5,075 nucleotides of DNA from Variovorax sp. (GCA_028292835.1 JAQGLP010000406.1:1-5075), one strand, 5' to 3'; counted from the stretch's first letter, positions 1 to 5,075 are shown. Numbers and translations are program-made. The notes: generated from the letters alone by a model not told the origin.

Positions 1-1
1 G

Positions 2-406
2 GGAGGACGCTCGCGCATCGACGCGCTGCTGCGCCAGCACAGGCCGGACGTGGCGGTGATCGAGCTCGGCGCCAACGACGCGCTGCGCGGCCTGCCGCTG
101 GCGCAGACCGAGGCCAACCTGGCTGCCATCGTGCGCGCAGCCCAGGTCGCGGGCGCCAAGGTGCTGGTCGTCGGCCTGCAGGTGCCGCCCAACTACGGCA
201 TGGACTACCTCAACCGGTTCTCGAAGATCTATGCCAGCGTCGGCGTTGCCGCCAAGGCCGCGGTCGTGCCCTTCCTGCTCAAGGGCGTGGCGGACGGGCC
301 CGATGCGGCGTCGATGTTCCAGGCCGACCGCATCCACCCGGTGGCCGCGGCGCAACCGCGCATGCTCGACAACGTGTGGCCGGCGTTGCGCAAGCTGCTT
401 CCGTAG
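2..406 (+). CDS. tesA: TesA-like GDSL/SGNH arylesterase or thioesterase I, 3' part only
   Basis: This is the C-terminal 134 residues of an SGNH hydrolase of the TesA (acyl-CoA thioesterase I / lysophospholipase L1 / arylesterase) family. It enters already open at the left edge and ends at TAG 404-406. Visible motifs are the block III oxyanion-hole sequence LGANDALRG, with its Asn codon at 74-76, and the block V catalytic pair in DRIHP, with Asp at 326-328 and His at 335-337. PPNYG and a C-terminal AAQPRML-type helix also match TesA in order and spacing. The nucleophilic Ser block and any signal peptide lie outside the window. E. coli TesA is periplasmic, so export is likely here but cannot be seen. 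In this family the enzyme hydrolyses acyl-thioesters and small or aryl esters; the true substrate is unknown. About two thirds of the mature protein is present. The family is confident; the symbol is by resemblance. Confidence 0.9.
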   Translation, partial: GGRSRIDALLRQHRPDVAVIELGANDALRGLPLAQTEANLAAIVRAAQVAGAKVLVVGLQVPPNYGMDYLNRFSKIYASVGVAAKAAVVPFLLKGVADGPDAASMFQADRIHPVAAAQPRMLDNVWPALRKLLP

Positions 407-425
407 CGGCGGCACCGGCTCGCGC

Positions 426-475
426 AAGGCAAAAGCCGCCGCCCGCGGATGGTTGCGGGCGGCGGCTTTTGCCTT
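426..475. terminator. Bidirectional intrinsic terminator, perfect 21-bp stem
   Basis: Positions 426-446 and 455-475 are exact reverse complements of 21 bases around an 8-base loop (447-454). The GC core (GCCGCCCGC) is flanked by AAAA on the left arm and TTTT on the right arm, so each strand's transcript gives a GC stem followed by a U-containing end. It lies 19 bp after the esterase stop and 45 bp after the stop of the convergent small gene, so it probably ends transcription from both sides. Confidence 0.9.
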
Positions 476-520
476 GGCGGCGCTCGTGCGGGACAACGCA
501 GGCGCGGGGCGGCTTGGAGG

Positions 521-724
521 TCAGCCGTTCTTGGTGGGGAGCAAGGGAACGGTGGGCGGGTCGCGCTCGAGCGAGGCCATGTCGGTTTCGGGGTCGCCGG
601 GCGCCAGGCCGTCGGTGGAAGGGCCGAGCTTGCGCGCGGCCTTGTCCTTCAACTTCTCTTCCTTCTTTTTTCTCTTGGCCATTTCCTTCTGGCGCTTCTC
701 GTATCCGTAGTTGGGTGTGGCCAC
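521..724 (-). CDS. Small Lys/Glu-rich hypothetical protein (67 aa)
   Basis: I do not recognise a named function. The preferred start is GTG at 724-722 because AAGGAG (735-730) sits 5 bases upstream. The frame is open up to an ATG at 763, but that start has no such site. The protein begins MATPNYGYEKRQKEMAKRKK. Residues 9-32 are a highly basic, Lys/Glu/Ala-rich helix likely to be extended or coiled-coil. The tail (about 34-67) is rich in Pro, Asp and Thr and probably disordered. There is no signal peptide, membrane segment or Cys. Short 'YxFEKRQKExAKxxKKEEK' proteins recur in Burkholderiales as conserved hypotheticals, as I remember them. The charge pattern suggests a cytoplasmic protein binding nucleic acid or an acidic partner, but that is inference. 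It lies 85 bp downstream of metC on the same strand with no clear terminator between them, so co-transcription is plausible. Confidence 0.78.
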   Translation of the reverse strand: MATPNYGYEKRQKEMAKRKKKEEKLKDKAARKLGPSTDGLAPGDPETDMASLERDPPTVPLLPTKNG

Positions 725-729
725 TGCTT

Positions 730-735
730 CTCCTT
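730..735 (-). promoter_or_regulatory. Ribosome binding site that sets the GTG start of the 67-aa gene
   Basis: AAGGAG on the minus strand, 5 bases before GTG at 724. It supports the GTG start over the in-frame upstream ATG at 763, and the conserved-looking ATPNYGYEK N-terminus begins exactly there. Confidence 0.75.
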
Positions 736-809
736 GATCGACCTGCAGTCCGGGCGACTGCACTGTGGTCTGACTGTACGCGATAACAACGCCGCGTCCG
801 GGACGGAGG

Positions 810-2018
810 CTACAGGGCCGCCAAGGCCTGGTCGAGATCGTCCCGCAGGTCGTTCGTCGCTTCCAGGCCGGTCGAAAAACGCACCAGGGCGCCCTTGTAG
901 GGCCAGCGCGCCACCGTCGCGTCGCGCATCAGGCCGATGTCGTAGGGCACCACCAGGCTGACCGGGCCGCCCCACGAATAGCCGAGCCTGAACAGCTTCA
1001 GGCTGTCGCAGAAACGGTCGATCTGCGCGGCGCCGTAGCGCTCGTCGAACACCACCGAGAACAGGCCGGCGGCGCGCCCGGCATCGGGGCCCGCCCCGCC
1101 CCCGCACAGCGTGCGCCAGTGCGCGTGGCCCGGCGATTCCTCGAGCGCCGGGTGCAGCACCTGCGCGATCTCCTCGCGCCCCGCGAGCCAGCGCGCCAGC
1201 ATGCGCGCGCTGCGGTCGTGCGCGTCGTAGCGCAGCGCGATGCTCGGCAGCGAGCGCAGCAGCGTCTCGACGTCGTTGGCGCCGACCCCGAAACCCATGC
1301 GCAGGTGTGTGAGCTTGAGGGCGCGGTGCAATCGCTCGTCGCGGGTGACGACGCTGCCCATCAGCACGTCGCCGCCGCCGCTCGGGTACTTGGTGAGGGC
1401 CTGTACCGAGATGTCGACGCCCTGCCCGCTGCCGTTGAAGTCGAACGGCGCGAACGCGAGGCCGGCACCCCAGGTGTTGTCGAGTGCCGTGACGATGCCG
1501 CGCGCGCGGCATCGTTCGACCAGCGCCGGCAGGTCGGGGCACTCCATCGTGACCGAGCCAGGCGCCTCGACCCACACCAGCCGCGTTCGATCCGACAGCT
1601 TGGCCGCGAGGTCGGCCGGGTCCATCGCGTCGTACATGCGGTGCGTGATGCCGAAGTTGGCCAGCTCGCCGGTGGTCAACGCCTTGTTGGGCCCATAGGC
1701 GTTGTCGGGCAGCAGCACCTCGTCGCCCGTCTTCAGCAGCGCGAAGGCGACCAGCGCCAGCGCCGCCAGCCCGCTCGGGGCCAGCAGGCACTCGGTGCCG
1801 CCCTCCAGCGTGGCCAGGCGTTCCTCCAGCGTGAAGGTGGTCGGCGTGCCGTGCAGGCCGTAGGTGTAGCCGGCCTTGGTCTTCCAGTCGCGCGCGCGCA
1901 TGGCGGCAACATCGGCAAAGAAAACGGTCGAGGCCTTGTGGATGCCCGGCTGTGGCGCCGCGAAGGAAGCCGGCGGCGCGTACGGATGGTGGATCAGGTC
2001 GGTGATGGGTTGGCGCAT
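810..2018 (-). CDS. metC: Cystathionine beta-lyase (PLP-dependent, Cys/Met metabolism family)
   Basis: The 402-residue product belongs to the Cys/Met-metabolism PLP enzymes (fold type I). The expected reaction cleaves cystathionine to homocysteine, pyruvate and ammonia in the cytoplasm, the penultimate step of methionine synthesis by transsulfuration. Visible features: HKASTVFF near 27-34; YGLHGTPT (53-60), which holds the Tyr that contacts PLP phosphate across the dimer; LEGG (71-74); the PLP-ring Asp180 in ALDNTWGAG; the Schiff-base Lys210 in SVQALTKYPSGG; the beta-lyase signature YSWGG (347-351); and a C-terminal Arg380 in RFSTGLE for the substrate carboxylate. EAPGSVTMECPDLPAL closely resembles E. 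coli MetC, which favours beta-lyase over cystathionine gamma-synthase or gamma-lyase. Length is normal (E. coli about 395). An in-frame TAG at 2030-2028 lies just upstream, so ATG 2018 is the first possible start. It has no clear Shine-Dalgarno site. The position of E. coli Arg58 is Leu55 here. Confidence 0.93.
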   Translation of the reverse strand: MRQPITDLIHHPYAPPASFAAPQPGIHKASTVFFADVAAMRARDWKTKAGYTYGLHGTPTTFTLEERLATLEGGTECLLAPSGLAALALVAFALLKTGDEVLLPDNAYGPNKALTTGELANFGITHRMYDAMDPADLAAKLSDRTRLVWVEAPGSVTMECPDLPALVERCRARGIVTALDNTWGAGLAFAPFDFNGSGQGVDISVQALTKYPSGGGDVLMGSVVTRDERLHRALKLTHLRMGFGVGANDVETLLRSLPSIALRYDAHDRSARMLARWLAGREEIAQVLHPALEESPGHAHWRTLCGGGAGPDAGRAAGLFSVVFDERYGAAQIDRFCDSLKLFRLGYSWGGPVSLVVPYDIGLMRDATVARWPYKGALVRFSTGLEATNDLRDDLDQALAAL

Positions 2019-2137
2019 CCCGGCATGCTAGCGCCTGCAGCGCCTCCGAGGCCCGGCCACGGACTGCGTACCGATCCTGTCAACCCGGTTTCGGTTTCTC
2101 TGCCACAGCTCCGTTGGTGTGCCAGGCATGCAGATTG

Positions 2138-2153
2138 CTGAGCCCGGGTTCAG
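2138..2153. promoter_or_regulatory. Near-perfect 16-bp palindrome, possible operator
   Basis: CTGAGCCCGGGTTCAG is a two-fold symmetric site with one mismatched pair. It lies just upstream of the ribosome binding site of the DUF6582-like gene, in the divergent region shared with metC. The position suits a repressor site near the start of the + transcript, but no known regulator motif was recognised. With no loop at its centre it would work as a DNA site better than as an RNA hairpin. Weak evidence. Confidence 0.3.
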
Positions 2154-2157
2154 ACTC

Positions 2158-2163
2158 AGGAGG
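2158..2163 (+). promoter_or_regulatory. Strong ribosome binding site AGGAGG
   Basis: A full-consensus AGGAGG precedes two tandem ATG codons, at 2166 (2-base gap) and 2169 (5-base gap). The spacing favours the second ATG, giving a start of MAKLDTQD. Confidence 0.8.
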
Positions 2164-2168
2164 TCATG

Positions 2169-2429
2169 ATGGCAAAGCTCGACACACAAGACCGCAACGA
2201 CCTGCCGCAAGGCAGCTTCGCCTTTCCCAAGGAACGCAAGGAGCCGCTTGAAAATGCCAGCCATGTGCGCAACGCGATTGCGCGCTTCGATCAGGTCGAA
2301 GGTGTCACCGACAGCGAACGTGACGCGGCCTGGAAGCGAATTTGCACCGCGGCAAAGAAATTCGGCGTCGAGGTCAAGGAGAAAAGCTGGCGCGAACTCG
2401 GCGGCAAGAACGGCCACAAGACGCGTTGA
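2169..2429 (+). CDS. DUF6582-like small protein of unknown function (86 aa)
   Basis: A small soluble protein with no signal peptide or membrane segment. The core reads DLPQGSFAFPKERKEPLENA (11-30), then SHVRNAIARFDQVEGVTDSE (31-50), then RDAAWKRICTAAKKFGVEV (51-69) and SWRELGGK (73-80). The 'FAFPKERKEPL..ASHVRNAIARF' core with a following helical 'AWKRI..AAKKFGV' segment matches, from memory, a domain of unknown function (DUF6582) found in bacterial orphan proteins and in some actinophage proteins. No search was run. The composition is charged and helical, with a basic C-terminus. The start is chosen by AGGAGG 5 bases upstream; ATG 2166 would add one Met. The gene stands alone, divergent from metC and convergent with the phosphoribosyltransferase gene. 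Function unknown. Coding is well supported by the ribosome site and the domain match. Confidence 0.85.
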   Translation: MAKLDTQDRNDLPQGSFAFPKERKEPLENASHVRNAIARFDQVEGVTDSERDAAWKRICTAAKKFGVEVKEKSWRELGGKNGHKTR

Positions 2430-2456
2430 GCGCTTCACGAGCGGTTGGGGCGGCGC

Positions 2457-2479
2457 CTGTCGCATCGAGCGTGCGACAG
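2457..2479. terminator. Possible terminator hairpin after the DUF6582-like gene
   Basis: CTGTCGCA (2457-2464) and TGCGACAG (2472-2479) form a perfect 8-bp stem with a 7-base loop, 27 bp after the stop codon. No T-run follows on either strand, so it is at best a weak or Rho-assisted terminator, or a 3' end stabiliser. Confidence 0.4.
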
Positions 2480-2511
2480 AAGGCCTCAGGCGTCCAGGCC
2501 CGCCAGTGATG

Positions 2512-2592
2512 ACGAGGTCTGCCGGTCTTTTGTGAAGGGCGTTGGCGGTAGTGCTCCCTGTCGAGAATCAATACGTCGGGAACAGACCTCGT
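2512..2592. repeat. Spaced 10-bp inverted repeat in a convergent intergenic region
   Basis: ACGAGGTCTG (2512-2521) and CAGACCTCGT (2583-2592) are exact reverse complements separated by 61 bases. No open reading frame of interest lies between them. They may form the base of a long stem in the 3' transcript of the phosphoribosyltransferase gene, or mark the ends of a tiny inserted element. No flanking target duplication was seen. Confidence 0.35.
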
Positions 2593-2606
2593 GGCGCTTC
2601 AGCGCC
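2593..2606 (-). terminator. Small hairpin at the phosphoribosyltransferase stop codon
   Basis: GGCGC and GCGCC form a 5-bp stem with a 4-base loop, overlapping the last base of the TAG stop (2608-2606). No T-tract follows on the minus strand. It may help end or protect the transcript; evidence for true termination is weak. Confidence 0.25.
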
Positions 2607-3130
2607 TATACCTTCCACTTCTCCAGCAGCTTTTCGGCGCCCATGCTGTCGTAGTTCTCGAAAGGCTGGTGAATCCAGGGATTGGTCGGCAGGAACTCCA
2701 CCGAGTAGTCGGGCTTGAACGTCGACATGCCCTTGGTCCAGAGCACGGCGGTGCGCAGCTCGGTGATGGGCTGGTAGTTGCGCCGGAGCATGTCGACCAC
2801 CGCATGCAGCGTGTGGCCCGAGTCGGCCAGGTCGTCGACCAGCAGCACGCGCCCGGCGATCTCGCCCTTGGGCGTGGTGATGAAGCGCGCGATGTCGAGG
2901 TGGCCCTGCACCGTGCCGGCGTCCGCGCGGTAGGAGCTGGTCGACATGATGGCCAGCGGCTTGTCGAAGATGCGCGACAGCATGTCGCCCGGGCGCATGC
3001 CGCCACGCGCCAGGCACAGGATGTTGTCGAACTCCCAGCCCGACTGGTGCACCTTGATCGCCAGCTTTTCGATCAGGTTGTGGTACTCGTCGTAGCTTAC
3101 GTAGAGGTGCTTGCCGTCTTCGGTCAGCAT
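2606..3130 (-). CDS. Purine-type (hypoxanthine-like) phosphoribosyltransferase
   Basis: The 174-residue protein belongs to the type I phosphoribosyltransferases, close to the COG2236 'hypoxanthine phosphoribosyltransferase' group. It would transfer phosphoribosyl from PRPP to a purine base in the cytoplasm. The hallmark PRPP loop is VLLVDDLADSGHTL (95-108), with paired Asp99/Asp100 and Ser-Gly-His-Thr contacting ribose phosphate. ARGGMRPGDM (41-50) is the early strand-loop motif seen in xanthine/guanine-type members, and PWIHQPFE (151-158) is the typical C-terminal segment. The start is ATG 3130 because AGGAG (3143-3139) lies 8 bases upstream; the frame is open to 3253, but that extension would read through a non-coding hairpin element. 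The gene follows purA on the same strand, which supports a purine role and probably one transcript. The accepted base (hypoxanthine, xanthine or guanine) cannot be decided from sequence alone. Confidence 0.9.
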   Translation of the reverse strand: MLTEDGKHLYVSYDEYHNLIEKLAIKVHQSGWEFDNILCLARGGMRPGDMLSRIFDKPLAIMSTSSYRADAGTVQGHLDIARFITTPKGEIAGRVLLVDDLADSGHTLHAVVDMLRRNYQPITELRTAVLWTKGMSTFKPDYSVEFLPTNPWIHQPFENYDSMGAEKLLEKWKV

Positions 3131-3138
3131 GGATGGGG

Positions 3139-3143
3139 CTCCT
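3139..3143 (-). promoter_or_regulatory. Ribosome binding site setting the phosphoribosyltransferase start
   Basis: AGGAG on the minus strand, 8 bases before ATG 3130. It supports MLTEDGKHLY as the N-terminus. Confidence 0.75.
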
Positions 3144-3176
3144 GAAGGATGTTTGATTTCAATGACTCGTTCGGGA

Positions 3177-3249
3177 AACACCGCGGAACCGGCTCCGCCG
3201 GGCCGCTGGTGTTGTCCCCTGCAAGGGGGTGGGCGACCACACGCAGTGG
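3177..3249. repeat. Tandem-hairpin element, probable dispersed extragenic repeat
   Basis: Three stem-loops lie in a row between purA and the phosphoribosyltransferase gene. The first is composite: AACACC+GCGG (3177-3186) pairs with CCGC+GGTGTT (3203-3213, one bulged T), enclosing an inner CCGGC/GCCGG stem (3189-3193 with 3197-3201). The second is CCCCT/AGGGG (3216-3220 with 3224-3228) with a 3-base loop. The third, weaker, is CCAC/GTGG (3237-3240 with 3246-3249). The blocks, including the following AAGCCTGGGG just before the purA stop, resemble from memory intergenic repeats scattered through Comamonadaceae genomes. Copy number could not be tested here. In the purA transcript it could act as a 3' stabiliser, attenuator or processing site. 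Confidence 0.6.
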
Positions 3250-3266
3250 GCAAGCCTGGGGTGAGC

Positions 3267-4598
3267 CTAGTCCGCCAGGTAGGGGTGGCGCATCATGATG
3301 GTGTGGTCGCGGTCCGGGCTGGTCGAGACCATGTGGATCGGCACGCCCGTCACCTGCTCGATGCGCTGCAAATAAAGGCGCGCATTGACCGGCAGCTGCT
3401 CGTGCTGCGTTACGCCGACGGTGCTCTCGCTCCAGCCGGGCAGGGTCTCGTAGACCGGCGTGCAGCGCTCGATCTCGTCGGCGCCCATCGGCAGGATGTC
3501 GATGTGCTCGCCGTCGAGCTCGTAGCCGGTGCACAGCTTGAGCTCCTCCAGGCCGTCGAGCACGTCGAGCTTGGTGATGCACAGGCCTGACAGGCCGTTG
3601 ACCTGCGCCGAGCGCTTGAGCAGCGCCGCGTCGAACCAGCCGCAGCGCCGGCTGCGCCCGGTCGTCACGCCCTTTTCGGCGCCGACCGTGCTCATGTGGT
3701 AGCCGGGCGTGCCGGGCGTCTCCCAGTCGAGCTCGGTCGGGAACGGGCCGCCGCCCACGCGGGTGCAGTAGGCCTTGGTGATGCCCAGGATGTAGTGCAG
3801 CATGCCCGGACCGACGCCCGAGCCCGCGGCCGCGTTGCCGGCCACGCAATTGCTGGAAGTGACGTAGGGGTAGGTGCCGTGGTCGACGTCGAGCAGCGTG
3901 CCCTGCGCGCCCTCGAACAGCAGGTTGGCGCCTTCGCGGTGCGCGTCGTTGAGCTCGCGCGAGACGTCGGCCATCATCGGCCGCAGCAGCACCGCATGGC
4001 GCATCGCCTCGTCGTACACCGTGTCGAAATCGATGGCGGCGGCGCCCAGCACCTGTGTCAGCACGTGGTTGTGCAGATCGAGCAGCACGCGCAGCTTGGC
4101 GGCGAAGCGCTCGGGATGCTTCAGGTCCTGGACCCGCAGCGCGCGGCGTGCGATCTTGTCCTCGTAGGCCGGGCCGATGCCGCGACCGGTGGTGCCGATC
4201 TTCTGGGTGCCGCCCTTTTCGCGGTACGCCTCGCGCGCGATGTCGAGCGCCGCGTGGAACGGCAGGATCAGCGGACAGGCCTCGCTCACCCGCAGGCGCG
4301 AACGCACCTCGACGCCGGCTTTCTCCAGCCCCTCGATTTCCTCGAACAGCTTGGCCGCCGACAGCACCACACCGTTGCCGATGTAGCACTTGACCCCCGG
4401 ACGCATGATGCCGCTCGGGATCAGGTGCAGCGCGGTCTTGACGCCGTTGATGACCAGCGTGTGGCCGGCGTTGTGGCCGCCCTGGAAGCGCACCACCCCC
4501 TGCGCGCTTTCGGTCAGCCAGTCGACCAGTTTGCCCTTGCCCTCATCGCCCCACTGGGTGCCGACGACGACCACGTTCCTGCCTGTGGTTGCGCTCAT
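3267..4598 (-). CDS. purA: Adenylosuccinate synthetase
   Basis: The 443-residue enzyme joins IMP and aspartate using GTP to make adenylosuccinate, the first committed step from IMP to AMP, in the cytoplasm as a homodimer. The N-terminal signature VVGTQWGDEGKGK (11-23) carries the catalytic Asp18 (E. coli Asp13), and GGHNAGHT (40-47) carries the general acid His46 (E. coli His41). Further motifs are IGTTGRGIGPAYEDK (134-148) for IMP, FEGAQGTLLDVDHGTYPYVTS (from 228), the aspartate/IMP loop TTGRSRRCGW (312-321) with Arg315 and Arg317, ITKLDVLDGL (341-350) for the guanine base, and PGWSEST (387-393). Length is slightly above E. coli (432) and complete. ATG 4598 gives the expected short lead before the P-loop-like motif. 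Its ribosome site is weak (GCGGAA) within an A/T-rich leader. hisZ ends only 23 bp upstream, so an operon is likely. Confidence 0.98.
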   Translation of the reverse strand: MSATTGRNVVVVGTQWGDEGKGKLVDWLTESAQGVVRFQGGHNAGHTLVINGVKTALHLIPSGIMRPGVKCYIGNGVVLSAAKLFEEIEGLEKAGVEVRSRLRVSEACPLILPFHAALDIAREAYREKGGTQKIGTTGRGIGPAYEDKIARRALRVQDLKHPERFAAKLRVLLDLHNHVLTQVLGAAAIDFDTVYDEAMRHAVLLRPMMADVSRELNDAHREGANLLFEGAQGTLLDVDHGTYPYVTSSNCVAGNAAAGSGVGPGMLHYILGITKAYCTRVGGGPFPTELDWETPGTPGYHMSTVGAEKGVTTGRSRRCGWFDAALLKRSAQVNGLSGLCITKLDVLDGLEELKLCTGYELDGEHIDILPMGADEIERCTPVYETLPGWSESTVGVTQHEQLPVNARLYLQRIEQVTGVPIHMVSTSPDRDHTIMMRHPYLAD

Positions 4599-4621
4599 GA
4601 TGTTCCGCTTTTTCCAAAAAT

Positions 4622-5075
4622 TCAGATGGCTTGCACGTGCCACTCGCCGGCATGCTCGACGAGCGCGCGGTCGCAGTGGAACTCGTCCACTTCGTTGCCG
4701 TGGCCGGGCAGCACGCACACGACGGTCTCGCCGGACGCGCGCAGGCGAGCGATTTCCGCCCGAAGCTGCGGATCCTCGCCCCAGGGGGCGCGGATGGCCG
4801 CGCGCAACGGTGGCTCGGGCACCACGCCGACCAGTTCCTTGAGGTCCAGCGAAAAGCCGACGGCCGGCCGGTTGCGGCCGAAGACGGCGCCGACCTCGTC
4901 GTAACGCCCGCCGCGCACCAGCGAATCGCTCGCGCCGGGCGTGTAGATGCCGAAGTGCATGCCGCTGTAGTACGCGTAGCCGCGCAGGTCCGCGAGGTCG
5001 TAGCTGACCGTCGCGTCCTGCAGGTGGCCGCCCAGCCAGGCCAGTTGGTCCAGCGCCTCGGTGATGGCGGCGGTG
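4622..5075 (-). CDS. hisZ: ATP phosphoribosyltransferase regulatory subunit, C-terminal part
   Basis: The visible 150 residues are the C-terminal part of HisZ, a histidyl-tRNA-synthetase-like protein without tRNA-charging activity. It forms a complex with short-form HisG and carries allosteric control of the first step of histidine synthesis (ATP + PRPP) in the cytoplasm. Seen here: SYDLADLRGYAYYSG (24-38 of the fragment), the class II synthetase-like GGRYDEVGAVFGR (55-67) and GFSLDLKEL (73-81), followed by a short C-terminal region instead of a full anticodon-binding domain. The short tail separates it from true HisRS. The gene runs off the right edge, so its start, operator and the N-terminal motifs are not visible. 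It ends at TGA 4624-4622, 23 bp before purA. A hisZ-purA order is common in betaproteobacteria, often downstream of hflK/hflC; those would lie outside the window. Confidence 0.94.
   Translation of the reverse strand, partial: TAAITEALDQLAWLGGHLQDATVSYDLADLRGYAYYSGMHFGIYTPGASDSLVRGGRYDEVGAVFGRNRPAVGFSLDLKELVGVVPEPPLRAAIRAPWGEDPQLRAEIARLRASGETVVCVLPGHGNEVDEFHCDRALVEHAGEWHVQAI

Noticed and set aside
649..1791. 380-codon minus-strand frame overlapping metC
   Set aside because: Out-of-frame shadow of metC with Arg/Gly/Ala-rich product; the true frame holds every catalytic residue.
2078..2083. TTGACA (minus strand) as a metC -35 box
   Set aside because: The hexamer is consensus, but the sequence 16-18 bases downstream is GC-rich with no acceptable -10. 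It is kept only as a possibility in the metC start finding.
1119..2141. Long + strand open frame of 340 codons opposite metC
   Set aside because: It is antisense to a well-supported enzyme. Its product is Arg/Gln/Ala/Val-rich low-complexity of the type produced by the GC-biased complement, with no motif.
2374..2571. 65-codon minus-strand frame in the convergent gap
   Set aside because: No ribosome site or recognisable domain, overlaps the DUF6582-like gene end, and the composition is not protein-like.
3131..3253. N-terminal extension of the phosphoribosyltransferase by 41 codons
   Set aside because: It would translate the hairpin element. The good ribosome site and the family N-terminus both point to ATG 3130.
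3124..4389. 421-codon minus-strand frame overlapping purA in another frame
   Set aside because: Arg/Ala/Gly-rich out-of-frame shadow of purA running into the hairpin element; no recognisable motif.
4599..4718. N-terminal extension of PurA by 40 codons
   Set aside because: Arg-rich, overlaps the 3' end of hisZ, and the family begins a few residues before QWGDEGKGK.
3696..4904. Long + strand open frame of 402 codons opposite purA and hisZ
   Set aside because: It crosses two real genes and their gap, has no domain, and is a high-GC complement artefact.

Overview
The window looks like an ordinary chromosomal segment of a high-GC betaproteobacterium, most likely Burkholderiales and probably Comamonadaceae (Variovorax/Acidovorax-like). 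This rests on the strong GC bias, codon use, the hisZ-purA-phosphoribosyltransferase order, and the style of the intergenic hairpins. The taxonomic placement is from memory and was not searched.

Layout, left to right. (1) The 3' part of a TesA-like GDSL/SGNH esterase on + (2-406). (2) A perfect 21-bp stem terminator (426-475) between it and a convergent gene, probably serving both strands. (3) A minus-strand pair: metC-like cystathionine beta-lyase (2018 to 810) followed by a 67-residue Lys/Glu-rich protein of unknown function (724 to 521). (4) A divergent intergenic region of about 150 bp, then a single + gene for an 86-residue DUF6582-like protein (2169-2429). (5) A 176-bp convergent gap with small inverted repeats. 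(6) A minus-strand cluster: the C-terminal half of hisZ (from the window edge to 4622), a 23-bp gap, purA (4598 to 3267), a 136-bp gap holding a multi-hairpin repeat-like element, and a purine-type phosphoribosyltransferase (3130 to 2606). No gene-free stretch exceeds 300 bases.

How the genes relate. hisZ, purA and the phosphoribosyltransferase all touch PRPP/purine metabolism: HisZ supports the PRPP- and ATP-using first step of histidine synthesis, PurA commits IMP to AMP, and the phosphoribosyltransferase carries a classic PRPP loop and could salvage a purine base. They are probably co-transcribed. metC serves methionine synthesis or transsulfuration and stands apart. I see no tRNA, rRNA, CRISPR array, transposase, phage module or defence system. 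The most interesting unexplained structure is the tandem-hairpin element between purA and the phosphoribosyltransferase gene. I found no convincing evidence of a new biological system.
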